Of a stretch of 64,000 nt of DNA, positions 17,847-28,116 are shown piece by piece. The notes under the pieces were generated by a model, which saw nothing but the letters and a program-made list of their open reading frames with translations, did no database searches and had not been told where the DNA came from. Source of the DNA: Fidelibacterota bacterium (GTDB taxonomy: Bacteria > Fidelibacterota > Marinisomatia > SCGC-AAA003-L08 > GCA-2689995). Each line of letters starts with the position of its first letter. Positions within the stretch are counted from its first letter, which is position 1. A program made the translations under genes and the position numbers. The stretch lies in contig JACNKR010000048.1 in NCBI GenBank assembly GCA_014381925.1, positions 1 through 64,000 of the forward strand, given 5' to 3'.

Positions 17847-20636
17847 ATGAATAAATTCCGGCAGTTATATCACTGTCTAATATTAAGTATCTTCATTTTT
17901 ATTGGTTGTGAACAAAAACCATTAATACTAGATTTGGGTGAGGATGGTTTAATTTTAGATGTTATTACCCTTTCACAGTTTAGTACACAAACAGAACAGC
18001 CCGATACATTAGTAATCGGTGAAAGTTTTAAATTATATGTAGGCACCATTGATTCTACTCGAAGTAGTCAAATTCTAATAAATATTAATCCAATCGCTTT
18101 ACAAAATTCATCAACATGTAATGATTCAACTCAGGCAATAAGTTCTTATATTGAATTAAGGTCAACTTCTGAAATATACCATATTGTTGGTGATGAAAAT
18201 GAAAACCCAGTAATAGATTTAAATAAACAGTTTGGTATAGATTCGACTCAATATAATGCATGTTTTATTCCAAACTTGGATTCAATATATAATTGGGATA
18301 ATAATTCAATAAATATATCAAATGATTTTAATCCTAATTTGGGTAATGATATTATTCCATTAGAGATTTCAATATCTCAATTTGGTTTAAAAATTTATTT
18401 AGATTCGATATTATCAACAACCAGTATTTGTGATTTTAATGAGCCAATTCATATTTTATTACATGATGGTCAGGTTGGTAGATTAACAGAATTTTTTTCA
18501 ACTGAATTTTATGGTACTACACTTGGACCAAGAGTAAATACAGATATTGAAGTAATTTTAACAGAAGAGATTCAATTGGATAGATTTTCAATAAACACAG
18601 TGAACCCAAGTTTCCTTAATGAAAATGATTATGAAATTGAACAAGATATCGATGGAAATGTTACAGGAATATTTAAAAGTAAAATTCCGGATATTATTAT
18701 TGATTCTTTGAATGTGGTTGCTTGGTCTGATACAGCAAAAGAAATTGAATTATTTAAAATAGATTTAGAATTAGAAAATATTTTATTGGATAGCTTGGGA
18801 ATAGTAAATTTATTTTTTCATAGTCTAAATTTTTCAAATTCAAGTTTAACATGGGCGGATGATCTTGATGATCCTGCTTCAGATAATTGGAATATTATAG
18901 ATTCTACTGGTACTGAAAATAATGAGATTTGGGACTTTGGTGAATATTTTGAAGATTGTGGAAATGACGGAGTTTGTGATATCGATGAACTAGGGTATAA
19001 TCCTGTAGGGACTGAAAACAATGAAGTTTATGATTATGGTGAATACTTTGATGATTTTGGTACAGATGGTTTGCCTGATTCATTAGAAGAGAATTATCAT
19101 GTTTTGGACAATCCTGATCCAAGTAATGATAATTATTTAATTGATCCTAATAATGATAATTGGGGAAATACTTTATTATATGATTCATCAATTATAATTT
19201 CTCAGGAAATAGATTCCGTTGATTGTTATTTGGAATATTTTGGCACTGAATATCATACTTGGTTAACAAGTAGTAACGCTAATCTTGACTTATTAAATTC
19301 ATGGTGCGGAGATCTACCTAATAATAATTGTTCTTCTTGTGATACATTATATAAAGTAATTGAATTTTTTAATAGTGGAACAGAAGGAAATGGTATTTGG
19401 GATTTAGGGGAAGACTTTTTAGATTTAGGTTTTGATAATTATCCTGAAAATATTGAAAATAATGATGATCAAGAAGGTAATGGTATTTGGGATTTTGATG
19501 ATTTAAATGATAATGGTATTTGGGACTATGGTGAGCCTCATGAAAGCTGGGCTGATTGCGGAATAGATAATTTATGTGATTTAGATGAAGCAGGATATAA
19601 TCCAAATGGTTCAGAAAATAATTTATTTTATGACTTGGGAGAATTATTTTTAGATTGTGGTATAGATGGAGTTTGTGAGGAATCACCAGATATTTTTGAT
19701 GATTATAATATTGACCCAAATGGAGATAATTGGAGTTATGAAGATTCAACGGGTACTGAATTGAATAGTTTATTAGATGAAGGTGAATTTTGGCGAGACT
19801 GGGGAGTTGATCAATTACCTGATTCTTTAGAAAATTCAATTATTTCAAATGGAGGGAGTTTAAATATTTCTACAGGTACCAATAACTGGGAGTTTGAAAA
19901 GTATGAAATTATTGACACCATTTTTGCTCGACCTGAATTAACTAGTAATGATGATATCGTAATTTGGGTTTCATCAATAGTGGGTAGCCAAAATAATTAT
20001 CATATTGGTATATCTATTTATTCTTTAAAAAATATTACACAATTTGAAATTGGAGTAAACCATATTCCTTTCTTTGATTATGAAGAAAATATTGTACAAG
20101 AAACAAAAATAAATACAAATTATACTCTTGATCCTATTGATGAAATTAATTTTATCAATGATATTTCTGCTTACCCTAAAGTAATAATAAATGAAAATGA
20201 TTCTAATAATTTTCATATTAATTATAGTGATAATTTTATATCAAAAATTGAAATACCTAATCTTGACTCATTAATATTATCAAATCAAAATATGTCTGTA
20301 TCACAAGCCATTTTACATTTAACAATTGATACAACAAATATTAATTATCATATAAATGAAAATGGAATAAAAATATTATTTAGTAAATTTAATAATCTGA
20401 CTTCAGATGTATTTAGTAATGAAAAAACATTATTGTACTCAAAAGTAGTTAAGCATGAAACAAAATTAGATATAGATTTTACAACTGAAATGCAACGATT
20501 ATTGACGGATGAGTCCAATAATTATGGATTTATTCTTGAAGCAAGCGGTGAGTCCAATAATTTTTCACAACTCACATTCTACAATGAATCAGATTCTTTA
20601 TTTAAACCCACGTTGGAAATTATGTTAATTAAATGA
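17847..20636 (+). CDS. Large lipoprotein with acidic NGxWDxGE repeats
   Basis: The 929-residue product has a lipoprotein signal with lipobox FIGC (Cys21). Residues about 335-660 contain at least six copies of an acidic motif of the form N-x-(I/V)-(W/Y)-D-(F/Y/L)-G-E-x-F-x-D-x-G-x-D, some with paired Cys (DCGNDGVCD, DCGIDNLCD). They resemble calcium-binding type-3 or EF-loop repeats. The C-terminus (NNYGFILEASGES... PTLEIML) resembles a DNRLRE/CBM96-type beta-sandwich. Named function unknown; a surface or periplasmic scaffold is plausible. It overlaps the following outer-membrane protein gene by four bases, suggesting a joint complex. AAGG precedes the ATG. Confidence 0.75.
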   Translation: MNKFRQLYHCLILSIFIFIGCEQKPLILDLGEDGLILDVITLSQFSTQTEQPDTLVIGESFKLYVGTIDSTRSSQILININPIALQNSSTCNDSTQAISSYIELRSTSEIYHIVGDENENPVIDLNKQFGIDSTQYNACFIPNLDSIYNWDNNSINISNDFNPNLGNDIIPLEISISQFGLKIYLDSILSTTSICDFNEPIHILLHDGQVGRLTEFFSTEFYGTTLGPRVNTDIEVILTEEIQLDRFSINTVNPSFLNENDYEIEQDIDGNVTGIFKSKIPDIIIDSLNVVAWSDTAKEIELFKIDLELENILLDSLGIVNLFFHSLNFSNSSLTWADDLDDPASDNWNIIDSTGTENNEIWDFGEYFEDCGNDGVCDIDELGYNPVGTENNEVYDYGEYFDDFGTDGLPDSLEENYHVLDNPDPSNDNYLIDPNNDNWGNTLLYDSSIIISQEIDSVDCYLEYFGTEYHTWLTSSNANLDLLNSWCGDLPNNNCSSCDTLYKVIEFFNSGTEGNGIWDLGEDFLDLGFDNYPENIENNDDQEGNGIWDFDDLNDNGIWDYGEPHESWADCGIDNLCDLDEAGYNPNGSENNLFYDLGELFLDCGIDGVCEESPDIFDDYNIDPNGDNWSYEDSTGTELNSLLDEGEFWRDWGVDQLPDSLENSIISNGGSLNISTGTNNWEFEKYEIIDTIFARPELTSNDDIVIWVSSIVGSQNNYHIGISIYSLKNITQFEIGVNHIPFFDYEENIVQETKINTNYTLDPIDEINFINDISAYPKVIINENDSNNFHINYSDNFISKIEIPNLDSLILSNQNMSVSQAILHLTIDTTNINYHINENGIKILFSKFNNLTSDVFSNEKTLLYSKVVKHETKLDIDFTTEMQRLLTDESNNYGFILEASGESNNFSQLTFYNESDSLFKPTLEIMLIK

Positions 20637-21856
20637 AAACTATATTTGTAATATTTATAGGATTACTATTTTCTCAAGCATCTGTATTGAGCTTTAATGG
20701 ATTTGGTGAAAATCAAAATTACCAAAATCCCGCCAATGCAGGATCAGGGCAAATGAGATTATTTTCAACATCTTATAATTCTGGTGCATCTACCGCACTT
20801 GCAACTATTTATAGAGACTCTTTTACAAAATTAAAAATATCTAGCCAGATTCAAAATTTGAACTCAAATAATGCTGTGAATCTTATTACTCAAGGGTTGG
20901 ATTTATTAAGTGTTTCATTTCCAATAGATAATGATAAAGCGTTTCAAATTTCTTTATCACCTCAGTATTGGTCACAATATTCAATTAATGAAAATAAAAA
21001 TATAGAAACTGTAGAATTTGATGGCGAAAATTATGCATTTAAGTCAAATTATTATGGTCGTGGTGGGTATTCAGATTTAGGTTTGGTTTGGTCTCAAAAA
21101 ATAAATGAACACTTTTCGTATGGGCTTGGCATGAGCTCATATTTTGGCAATAGATTTCAATCAGATTCAACATTTACATATAATATTTTCCTTAATTCGG
21201 ATGAAGAAGAAGTAATAACTCCAAAATCAATCTCTATTTTAAATACGACTAATCATTATCAAGGTTATGGGTTAAAAATGGATTTATTAACTTATTATCA
21301 AAAATTTGAAATTGGTTTTTCCATTGAGACAATTGGACCTTTTAAAATTGAACAAAAAAAATATTATTCTGTTGGATTAAGTCAGACAAATATTAATAAA
21401 ATAAAAATACCAAATTTAAGTAATCGAATTTTATTTGGAATTAAATATAATTTTACTGACCAATTTGCTTGTATGATCGAAAATGATATACAAAAATGGT
21501 CAATTATAGATGATTCATATATGATATTAAATTCTCAAAATTATAATTTAAATAGATTTTCTCTTGGATCTTATTATCATCATATAAATAAATCCATTGG
21601 GTTTTATCAATCAATTACATTTAGAGGAGGTTTATTTATTAAGTCTTGGGAAAATCAAGTAACAAAGCAAAAAATTACAGATTTTGGCCTAACATTAGGT
21701 ACTGGAATAAATTATAATAATAATTCAAATAGTATTAGTTTCTCATTAGTCTTTGGTGAACGGAAATTTGATATTTATGGAATTACTAAAGAGCAGTATT
21801 TTGATTTTATTCTTGGATTTGAAGTCGGTGAAAAATGGTTTATTAGAAAAAAGTAA
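20633..21856 (+). CDS. Outer-membrane beta-barrel protein, partner of upstream lipoprotein
   Basis: The 407-residue product has a signal peptide (about 1-16) and regularly spaced amphipathic strands (SDLGLVWSQKINEHFSYGLG, FEIGFSIETIGPFKI and others) up to a terminal EVGEKWFIRKK. The NPANAG segment near residue 30 is common at the start of PorV/FadL-like FCB outer-membrane proteins. Not assignable to a named family. The ATGA overlap with the lipoprotein gene indicates co-translation. Confidence 0.72.
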   Translation: MKTIFVIFIGLLFSQASVLSFNGFGENQNYQNPANAGSGQMRLFSTSYNSGASTALATIYRDSFTKLKISSQIQNLNSNNAVNLITQGLDLLSVSFPIDNDKAFQISLSPQYWSQYSINENKNIETVEFDGENYAFKSNYYGRGGYSDLGLVWSQKINEHFSYGLGMSSYFGNRFQSDSTFTYNIFLNSDEEEVITPKSISILNTTNHYQGYGLKMDLLTYYQKFEIGFSIETIGPFKIEQKKYYSVGLSQTNINKIKIPNLSNRILFGIKYNFTDQFACMIENDIQKWSIIDDSYMILNSQNYNLNRFSLGSYYHHINKSIGFYQSITFRGGLFIKSWENQVTKQKITDFGLTLGTGINYNNNSNSISFSLVFGERKFDIYGITKEQYFDFILGFEVGEKWFIRKK

Positions 21857-21874
21857 TTATTTAAAGGAATAAGT

Positions 21875-23107
21875 TTGAAGAAATTTTTAACAATTATATT
21901 GATATTTTTAAGTGTTTTTGCATGTGTCCCACCTGAAAATCCGGGTGCTGAGAGTTCTGCAGGACTATTATCACCAGAAGAAATTGAAGAGAGAAATCAG
22001 GAGTGTGATTTATATTTAAGTTTTGCACATACTAATTATTCAAACCATGAATATGAAGATGCTCTAGAAAATTTTAATGAAGTAATTAATTTTGGTTGCT
22101 CGGATAGAAATGCTGAAGATATATTTTCGTGGATGGGAAGGGCATATATAGAGCAAGGGAAAAATGATTCTGCTAGCTTTATATTTAAAAAAGGGATGAA
22201 ATATTTAGATTCTAATTCAGAGTTTTTAGAAGTTTATGCTTGGAATGAGGGTAAATTGAACAATGTTGAAAACCAAATTTATTTACTTGAAAAACAATTA
22301 GCATTAGATGAAAAAAATGTTAGTGTATTAGAAAAATTAAGTGATATTTATAGTGAAAATGGTAATTATAAAGAACAGTTAAATATATTATCCTTATGGT
22401 TAAAAATTTCTCCTGAAAACCAAAAAGCTATAGGTGAAAAAAAGGTAGCTTATGGTGAATTAGGTTTGGATGAATCTACAGTTGATAGAGAAAGATGGGA
22501 GCAAAATCCATCAAATATTCAATATGGTTTGGAATATGTAAATGGTTTAAATGACCAGGGATTAGAAGAAGATATGGTTTCTGTTTTAAAAGAATTATTG
22601 ACTTATGATAGAGGAAATAAAAAAGTTTTAAAATTATTGGGTGAAACTTATATCTCTTTAAGTAGGGATAATGAAGCATTAGATACTTATACTAATTTAT
22701 ATAATGTCAATAAATCAGATTATACCGTTTCGTTGGAAATTGCAAAAATTTATGCAGTCCTTGAAGAATATGAAAATGCTTATAATTGGGTTGAAAAGGC
22801 AATAAATATTAGTGGTGGAAAAGGGGAAACTTATTTTCAAAGAGCAGAAGTGATTTTTGAACTTGCAGAGTTTTGTAGTGAAGAAATATTAAGTTTTGAA
22901 GATAAAATTGTATTTGAAATTTCCTATAATGATTATGTAACCGCTGTTCAAAAAGGATATAAAAGAGCAAAAGCTCGTAAAGATTTTGTAGGAGAAAATA
23001 ATATTACTAAATCTTCAGATTGGTTTATGAGGCCTGACTCTGAAAGAGATTTTACACCCCAAAGCAAATGTTATAAATGGCTAAATAGGTCAATTAAAAG
23101 AAAATAA
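21875..23107 (+). CDS. TPR-repeat lipoprotein
   Basis: The 410-residue product starts at TTG with AAAGGA about 6 bases upstream. Lipobox VFAC puts the lipidated Cys at residue 17. The body is a run of tetratricopeptide helices (EYEDALENFNEVINFG, MGRAYIEQGKNDSASFIFKKGM, LLGETYISLSRDNEALDTYTNLY). TPR lipoproteins act as scaffolds in the envelope; the partner is unknown but may be the preceding outer-membrane proteins. It abuts rpiB, whose ATG overlaps its stop by one base. Confidence 0.78.
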   Translation: MKKFLTIILIFLSVFACVPPENPGAESSAGLLSPEEIEERNQECDLYLSFAHTNYSNHEYEDALENFNEVINFGCSDRNAEDIFSWMGRAYIEQGKNDSASFIFKKGMKYLDSNSEFLEVYAWNEGKLNNVENQIYLLEKQLALDEKNVSVLEKLSDIYSENGNYKEQLNILSLWLKISPENQKAIGEKKVAYGELGLDESTVDRERWEQNPSNIQYGLEYVNGLNDQGLEEDMVSVLKELLTYDRGNKKVLKLLGETYISLSRDNEALDTYTNLYNVNKSDYTVSLEIAKIYAVLEEYENAYNWVEKAINISGGKGETYFQRAEVIFELAEFCSEEILSFEDKIVFEISYNDYVTAVQKGYKRAKARKDFVGENNITKSSDWFMRPDSERDFTPQSKCYKWLNRSIKRK

Positions 23108-23550
23108 TGGAAATTGTATTAGCTACAGATCATGCTGGTTTTGAATTAAAGGAATTAATTAAAAAATATTTAGTTGATTTAGATTATAAAGTTAAAGATT
23201 TTGGAGCCTTTGAATATGAAGGTTCAGATGATTATCCTGATTTTATTGCCCCAGCATCAAAATATATTTCAGAAAACTCTGATATTATGGGAATAATATT
23301 CGGAGGATCTGGTCAGGGAGAAGCAATATCTGCAAATAGGTTTAAAAACATCAGAGCCGCTGTTTATTATGGCGGGCCAATTGAATTAATTAAATTATCT
23401 CGAATTCACAATAATGCTAATATATTATCATTAGGAGCTCGATTTTTATCTTTAGGGGAAGCTAAAAAAGTTATAAATTTATGGCTAAATACTGATTTCG
23501 AAGGTGGTAGACATTTAAATCGAATAAATAAAATTGATGAATTAAGTTAA
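23107..23550 (+). CDS. rpiB: Ribose-5-phosphate isomerase B
   Basis: The 147-residue enzyme interconverts ribose-5-phosphate and ribulose-5-phosphate. It has the N-terminal DHAGFELK motif and the anion-hole loop [14 protein letters not shown]. The E. coli catalytic Cys in this loop is absent; instead Glu72 occupies the GGSGxGE position, as in mycobacterial-type RpiB. The family includes related sugar-phosphate isomerases, so the substrate is a little uncertain. Two bases separate it from glyA. Confidence 0.9.
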   Translation: MEIVLATDHAGFELKELIKKYLVDLDYKVKDFGAFEYEGSDDYPDFIAPASKYISENSDIMGIIFGGSGQGEAISANRFKNIRAAVYYGGPIELIKLSRIHNNANILSLGARFLSLGEAKKVINLWLNTDFEGGRHLNRINKIDELS

Positions 23551-23551
23551 A

Positions 23552-24865
23552 ATGACTATAAATATTCAAGATACATTAGTGAAAAAATCTATTGAAAGAG
23601 AAATTGATAGACAGCGAAATACTCTTGAGATGATTGCGTCGGAAAACTTTACTAGCCCTGCTGTTATGGCTGTTGTTGGTTCAATTTTGACAAATAAATA
23701 TGCTGAAGGATATCCAGGAAAAAGATATTATGGCGGATGTGAATTTGTTGATGAAGTGGAAAATATTGCTATAGATAGAGCAAAAAAATTATTTAATTGT
23801 GAATATGCTAATGTACAACCTCATTCAGGTTCACAAGCTAATATGGGGGTGTTTCAAGCGATATTGAAACCTGGCGATACTGTACTTGGATTGAATTTAG
23901 CTCATGGTGGTCATTTAACACATGGAAGCCCTGTAAATTTTTCAGGGAAATTATATAATTTTATTTCGTATGGTGTGGAACAAAAATCAGGTAGAGTTGA
24001 TTTTGTAAATGTTTTAGAATTAGCAAAAAAATATAAACCCAAACTAATAATTTGTGGAGGAAGTGCGTATCCTCGATTTATTGAATTTGAACAATTTAGA
24101 GTAATAGCTGATGAAGTTAATGCATTTTTAATGGCAGATATTGCACATCCTGCAGGATTAATCGCTACAGGAATACATCCTTCTCCATGGCCACATTGCC
24201 ATTTTGTTACATCGACAACTCATAAAACATTAAGGGGGCCTAGAGGTGGATTAATATTAATGGGTAAGGACTTTGAAAATACTTGGGGTCAAATTGCATT
24301 AAAATCAGGTCGAATAAAAATGGTTTCAGAATTAATTGATAGTGCAATTATGCCAGGAATTCAGGGTGGTCCATTAATGCATGTTATTGCGGGGAAAGCC
24401 ATTGCATTTGGTGAAGCATTAACTAATGAGTTTAGTTTATATTGTCAAAAAATTGTTGAAAATTCAACTTTTTTAGCACAGGAGTTACAAAATAAAAATT
24501 TCAATTTAATTACAGGTGGAACGGATACACATGTAATATTATTAGATTTATCAAATAAAAATATTTCTGGTAAAAAAGCAGAGCGAATTTTAGAAAATGC
24601 TGGAATAACAACAAATAAAAATATGGTTCCATTTGATAAAAAGAGTCCTATGATAACGAGCGGTATTAGAATTGGTACTCCAGCTTTAACCACACGTGGT
24701 ATGGGGTTAAATGAAATGAAAAAAATTGCAGATTGGATTGAACAAATTATTAATAATCATGATAATGATAAATTAATAATTTCAATCCGTCAAGATGTTA
24801 AAAATTTATGTGATAAATTTCCATTATATGAGGCTGAAGATGAAATGTACAAATTGTCAACATAA
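23552..24865 (+). CDS. glyA: Serine hydroxymethyltransferase
   Basis: The 437-residue PLP enzyme interconverts serine and glycine while charging THF with a one-carbon unit. It has [10 protein letters not shown] near the start, [23 protein letters not shown] and the PLP lysine in [12 protein letters not shown] at about residues 225-237. Full family length. The one-carbon units could feed purN and purH upstream. Its 3' end overlaps nrdR by 26 bases. Confidence 0.96.
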   Translation: MTINIQDTLVKKSIEREIDRQRNTLEMIASENFTSPAVMAVVGSILTNKYAEGYPGKRYYGGCEFVDEVENIAIDRAKKLFNCEYANVQPHSGSQANMGVFQAILKPGDTVLGLNLAHGGHLTHGSPVNFSGKLYNFISYGVEQKSGRVDFVNVLELAKKYKPKLIICGGSAYPRFIEFEQFRVIADEVNAFLMADIAHPAGLIATGIHPSPWPHCHFVTSTTHKTLRGPRGGLILMGKDFENTWGQIALKSGRIKMVSELIDSAIMPGIQGGPLMHVIAGKAIAFGEALTNEFSLYCQKIVENSTFLAQELQNKNFNLITGGTDTHVILLDLSNKNISGKKAERILENAGITTNKNMVPFDKKSPMITSGIRIGTPALTTRGMGLNEMKKIADWIEQIINNHDNDKLIISIRQDVKNLCDKFPLYEAEDEMYKLST

Positions 24866-25289
24866 TGAATCAAAAGTTGTTGATTCTCGTTCAGCACAAA
24901 CGGGGACTAGTATCCGACGACGAAGAGAATGTTTAGGCTGTGGTTTTAGGTTTACAACCTATGAATATATTTTACCTACCCCTGCGATGGTTCTTAAGAA
25001 AAATGGACTACAGGAAGAATATGATCGTAAAAAATTAATTAATAGTTTTCATTTAGCATGTAAAAAGCGACCAGTTTCAGAGGAAGATATATTTAAATCA
25101 ATAAAAATTATAGAAGATAAGCTTAGTAAATTATCAATAATTGAAGTTGATTCTCGTGAAATAGGTGAACTTGTAATTGAAGAGTTAAAAAAATTAGATA
25201 AAATTGCATTTGTTCGTTTTGCATCTGTTTATCGTGAATTTCAAGATATTGGTGAGTTTCAAGCACATATTGATGATTTATCAAATTAA
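24840..25289 (+). CDS. nrdR: Transcriptional repressor NrdR
   Basis: The 149-residue protein represses ribonucleotide reductase genes in response to ATP/dATP. The zinc ribbon is CTNC...CLGC (residues 3-34), followed by [17 protein letters not shown] and an ATP-cone (about 48-135, with [16 protein letters not shown]). I start at ATG 24840, inside the glyA end, because the zinc ribbon begins at once and GAGG sits 6 bases upstream. An earlier in-frame ATG at 24795 would add 15 unconserved residues. Confidence 0.95.
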   Translation: MKCTNCQHNESKVVDSRSAQTGTSIRRRRECLGCGFRFTTYEYILPTPAMVLKKNGLQEEYDRKKLINSFHLACKKRPVSEEDIFKSIKIIEDKLSKLSIIEVDSREIGELVIEELKKLDKIAFVRFASVYREFQDIGEFQAHIDDLSN

Positions 25290-25304
25290 AGAATTAATTT
25301 TTTA

Positions 25305-26084
25305 ATGCAACGGATAATATTATTTCCTGTTAATTTTGTTATCGATTTTTTTGAAGGGATTGGTCGTTACACATTATTAATGATTTCAATGTTTCGTTCT
25401 ATAGGCTCATGGTCATCTTTTTTTTCTCGCACAATAGATCAAATGGTAACTATTGGAATAAAGTCAATTCCAATAGTAATGTTAACATCTTTTTTTTCTG
25501 GAATGGTTACATCTGTTCAGTCTGCTTATCAAATTACAAGTAGTTTTATTCCTCCAGAGACAATAGGAAGTATAGTTGGTGAATCTATTCTTTTAGAACT
25601 AGCACCCGTAATTTCAGCATTAGTATTAACAGGTAGAGTTGGGGCAACAATTACTGCGGAAATTGGCACTATGCGTGTGACCGAGCAAATAGATGCTTTA
25701 GAATCTTTGTCATTTGATCCTATTTCTTTTCTTATTTTACCACGAGTTATTTCTGGAATTATAATGTTTCCTATATTAATTATTATTGCTGATTATTGTG
25801 GAATTACTGGAGGTTGGATTTCTGTCATTTTTGATCCCGATATTAATGTAACTTCATTTCAATTTTTTGATGGATTTAAACAGTGGTTTAAAGTCTGGGA
25901 TGCTTGGTTCGGGTTAATTAAAGCATTATTTTTTGGGTTTGCGATAACTTCAATTGCATGTTATCATGGTTATTATACTGAAGGTGGTGCCGCTGGTGTA
26001 GGAAAATCAACAACAATTAGTGTGGTATCATCATGTGTAGCAGTTGTTTTTCTTGATTATCTATTATCGTCAATATTATTATGA
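25305..26084 (+). CDS. mlaE: MlaE-family lipid ABC transporter permease
   Basis: The 259-residue polytopic protein has the MlaE signature region GRVGATITAEIGTMRVTEQ followed by IDALESLSFDP and about five membrane helices. With the ATPase and MCE-domain genes that follow (each overlapping by four bases) it forms an MCE-type complex moving phospholipids between the membranes. The ATG lacks an obvious Shine-Dalgarno. Confidence 0.92.
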   Translation: MQRIILFPVNFVIDFFEGIGRYTLLMISMFRSIGSWSSFFSRTIDQMVTIGIKSIPIVMLTSFFSGMVTSVQSAYQITSSFIPPETIGSIVGESILLELAPVISALVLTGRVGATITAEIGTMRVTEQIDALESLSFDPISFLILPRVISGIIMFPILIIIADYCGITGGWISVIFDPDINVTSFQFFDGFKQWFKVWDAWFGLIKALFFGFAITSIACYHGYYTEGGAAGVGKSTTISVVSSCVAVVFLDYLLSSILL

Positions 26085-26830
26085 TTAATATTAAACAATT
26101 ATGTAAATCTTTTGGAAATAATCGAGTTTTAAATAATATAACTTTTGATATGGTTGAAGGACAGTCACTGGCGATTGTTGGTCAAAGTGGTACAGGTAAA
26201 AGTGTTTTATTAAAGAATATGATTGGTTTAATGAAGCCTGATTCAGGAGAAGTTTGGATTGATGATGAATTAATTAGTAGTTTATCTTTTAAACAACTTC
26301 AAAAAGTAAGAACTAAAATTGGAATGGTTTTTCAATCGGGAGCATTGTTTGATTCTTTAACCGTCGGCGATAATATTGGCTTAGGGTTAAAAAAACTAAC
26401 AATTTTAAACATTAATGAACAAAAAGATCGAATATTAGAATCCTTATCCGAAGTAAATTTGGAAGGAACCGAAAATTTAATGCCTGCTGAACTTTCGGGA
26501 GGTATGAGAAAAAGAGTTGGGATTGCACGAGCAATAGCAATTAGACCTAAATATTTATTTTATGATGAACCAACAACGGGTCTTGATCCAATTATGACTG
26601 ATATAATAAATAAATTGATAGTAAAATTTCAAAAAGAATATAATATGACATCTTTAATAATAACACATGAAACAAAAACAATTTTTGATGTTGCAGAAAA
26701 AGTAATTATGTTAGATGATGGAAAAATTATATATAATGGTGAAACAAATAAAATTAAAGAAAATGAAACACCACTAATTAAACGGTTTTTTACAGGTAAT
26801 AGTGAAATGAATGTAGGGAGTAAATTATGA
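26081..26830 (+). CDS. mlaF: Mla-type ABC transporter ATP-binding protein
   Basis: The 249-residue ATPase has Walker A GQSGTGKS (about 34-41), signature LSGGMRKRVGIARAI (about 139-153) and Walker B YLFYDEPTTGLDP. MRKR in the signature is typical of MlaF. It energises lipid movement with MlaE and the MCE protein. Start and stop overlap both neighbours by four bases. Confidence 0.93.
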   Translation: MINIKQLCKSFGNNRVLNNITFDMVEGQSLAIVGQSGTGKSVLLKNMIGLMKPDSGEVWIDDELISSLSFKQLQKVRTKIGMVFQSGALFDSLTVGDNIGLGLKKLTILNINEQKDRILESLSEVNLEGTENLMPAELSGGMRKRVGIARAIAIRPKYLFYDEPTTGLDPIMTDIINKLIVKFQKEYNMTSLIITHETKTIFDVAEKVIMLDDGKIIYNGETNKIKENETPLIKRFFTGNSEMNVGSKL

Positions 26831-27834
26831 AAAAAAGTAAGTTATTTTTTTTGGGGTCAATAATTTTTATATCAATAATTGCATTTGTAATGGGGATATT
26901 ATACCTACAAGATATAAAGTTGCAGAGTTCTAATTTTACTTTTTCAGTCATTTTTGATAGTGCTCAGGGATTGAACGAAGGGAACAATGTTACAATGTTA
27001 GGTAAACGAATTGGTAAAGTAACAAAAACTAGAATTATTGAAGGAAATAAAATTGGTGTTGAGCTTTCAATTGATAATTCATTTGCATTCAAAATTCCAA
27101 TTGACTCAAAAATCCATGTTAAATCTGAGGGGATTTTAGGTGCAAAATATATTTCTATTGAGCCCGGAAAAGATTCTAAACATTCGTTATTGGCTGGTGA
27201 TATTGTGGAAGGAATTCGAGAAGTAGATTTTTCTGAAATTACACCTGGTATTGTACCGCTTACTCAGGATTTAGGGGCTTTTGCTCGTAGATTAAAAGCA
27301 ACATTGGGAGAAAAAGAAAAAGAAAATATTCAAAACACTATATCTAATGTTGAAACATTAACAAAAGAAATGGTTGATTTTATTAAGGAATACCGGAATG
27401 TTTTGTCTGATGAAGAGCGTGAAAATATAAAACAATTTACGGAAAATTTAAAGGTTTCTACAGAATCATTTAAAACAGCAACAACTGATTTAGAATTAAC
27501 ATTAAAAAAAGATTTACAAAAAGTAGGTGAGGCAATATCTGGACTTAAAAAGTTTACTGAAAAAGCAGATGTTTTTAATGAGTCAATTACTTCCTTAAAG
27601 GAAAGCTCAGAATTAATAAAGACAGCTTCAGAAAATATTAATACATCATCAAAACAATTTTCTGAAATTGTTAGTAAATTGAATGGTAAAAAAGGTACTT
27701 TACCTCGATTATTAAATGATGATGCTGTTTATAATCATATTGATAGTTTAGTTTTAAATGTTCAGGCAATTATTACAGATTTTAATGATAATCCCGTAAA
27801 GTATATAAAAGCATATATTAAAGCTAAAAAGTAA
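26827..27834 (+). CDS. mlaD: MlaD-like MCE-domain protein
   Basis: The 335-residue product has one N-terminal membrane helix (about 5-27) and an MCE domain (about 37-120, FDSAQGLNEGNNVTMLGKRIGKV and SEGILGAKYISIEPG). A long helical segment (about 150-300) rich in Lys, Glu, Ser and Thr could form the extended needle or hydrophobic tube seen in longer MCE proteins. Substrate-binding subunit of the MlaEFD complex. Confidence 0.9.
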   Translation: MKKSKLFFLGSIIFISIIAFVMGILYLQDIKLQSSNFTFSVIFDSAQGLNEGNNVTMLGKRIGKVTKTRIIEGNKIGVELSIDNSFAFKIPIDSKIHVKSEGILGAKYISIEPGKDSKHSLLAGDIVEGIREVDFSEITPGIVPLTQDLGAFARRLKATLGEKEKENIQNTISNVETLTKEMVDFIKEYRNVLSDEERENIKQFTENLKVSTESFKTATTDLELTLKKDLQKVGEAISGLKKFTEKADVFNESITSLKESSELIKTASENINTSSKQFSEIVSKLNGKKGTLPRLLNDDAVYNHIDSLVLNVQAIITDFNDNPVKYIKAYIKAKK

Positions 27835-27835
27835 A

Positions 27836-28039
27836 ATGAAGAAGAATATTAATTTTGCATGTCCAAAGTGTAAAATAATTTTATTTTCAGAAATGAAAAA
27901 ATGGTATTATTGTCTTGATTGTAATGAAAAATATCCTGTAAAAGAAAATATTCCAATTTTAATATTTGATTATGCGGAACCTTTATTAAAAGAAGACATT
28001 ATTGAATGCAATCAGAGTTGGAAACAATCAACTGAATAG
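27836..28039 (+). CDS. Trm112-like small zinc-ribbon protein
   Basis: The 67-residue protein has two CxxC knuckles, CPKC (residues 9-12) and CLDC (about 28-31), followed by YPVKENIPILI. This is the layout of the Trm112/UPF0434 family, small zinc proteins that activate methyltransferases or stand alone. It begins one base after the mlaD stop. The client is not in view. Confidence 0.72.
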   Translation: MKKNINFACPKCKIILFSEMKKWYYCLDCNEKYPVKENIPILIFDYAEPLLKEDIIECNQSWKQSTE

Positions 28040-28079
28040 GGTAAATTTAAAGTCTTTATTCTAAATTTAAATTAATAAT

Positions 28080-28104
28080 TTGAGTGAAAATTAAACTCAA
28101 TTTT
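28080..28104 (+). terminator. Weak hairpin between the Mla run and the PorV-like gene
   Basis: TTGAGT (28080-28085) pairs with ACTCAA (28095-28100) around a nine-base loop, followed by TTTT. It could be a weak terminator or a leader structure for the gene at 28117, whose Shine-Dalgarno (AGGGG) lies just downstream. Confidence 0.25.
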
Positions 28105-28116
28105 ACAGGGGACTTA

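Noticed and set aside
19369-19839. Long open frame on the minus strand opposite the repeat lipoprotein (also 2660-2995)
   Set aside because: Composition is His/Tyr/Asn/Leu-rich, the mirror of Asp/Asn/Trp-rich repeats on the real strand; no domain or ribosome site.
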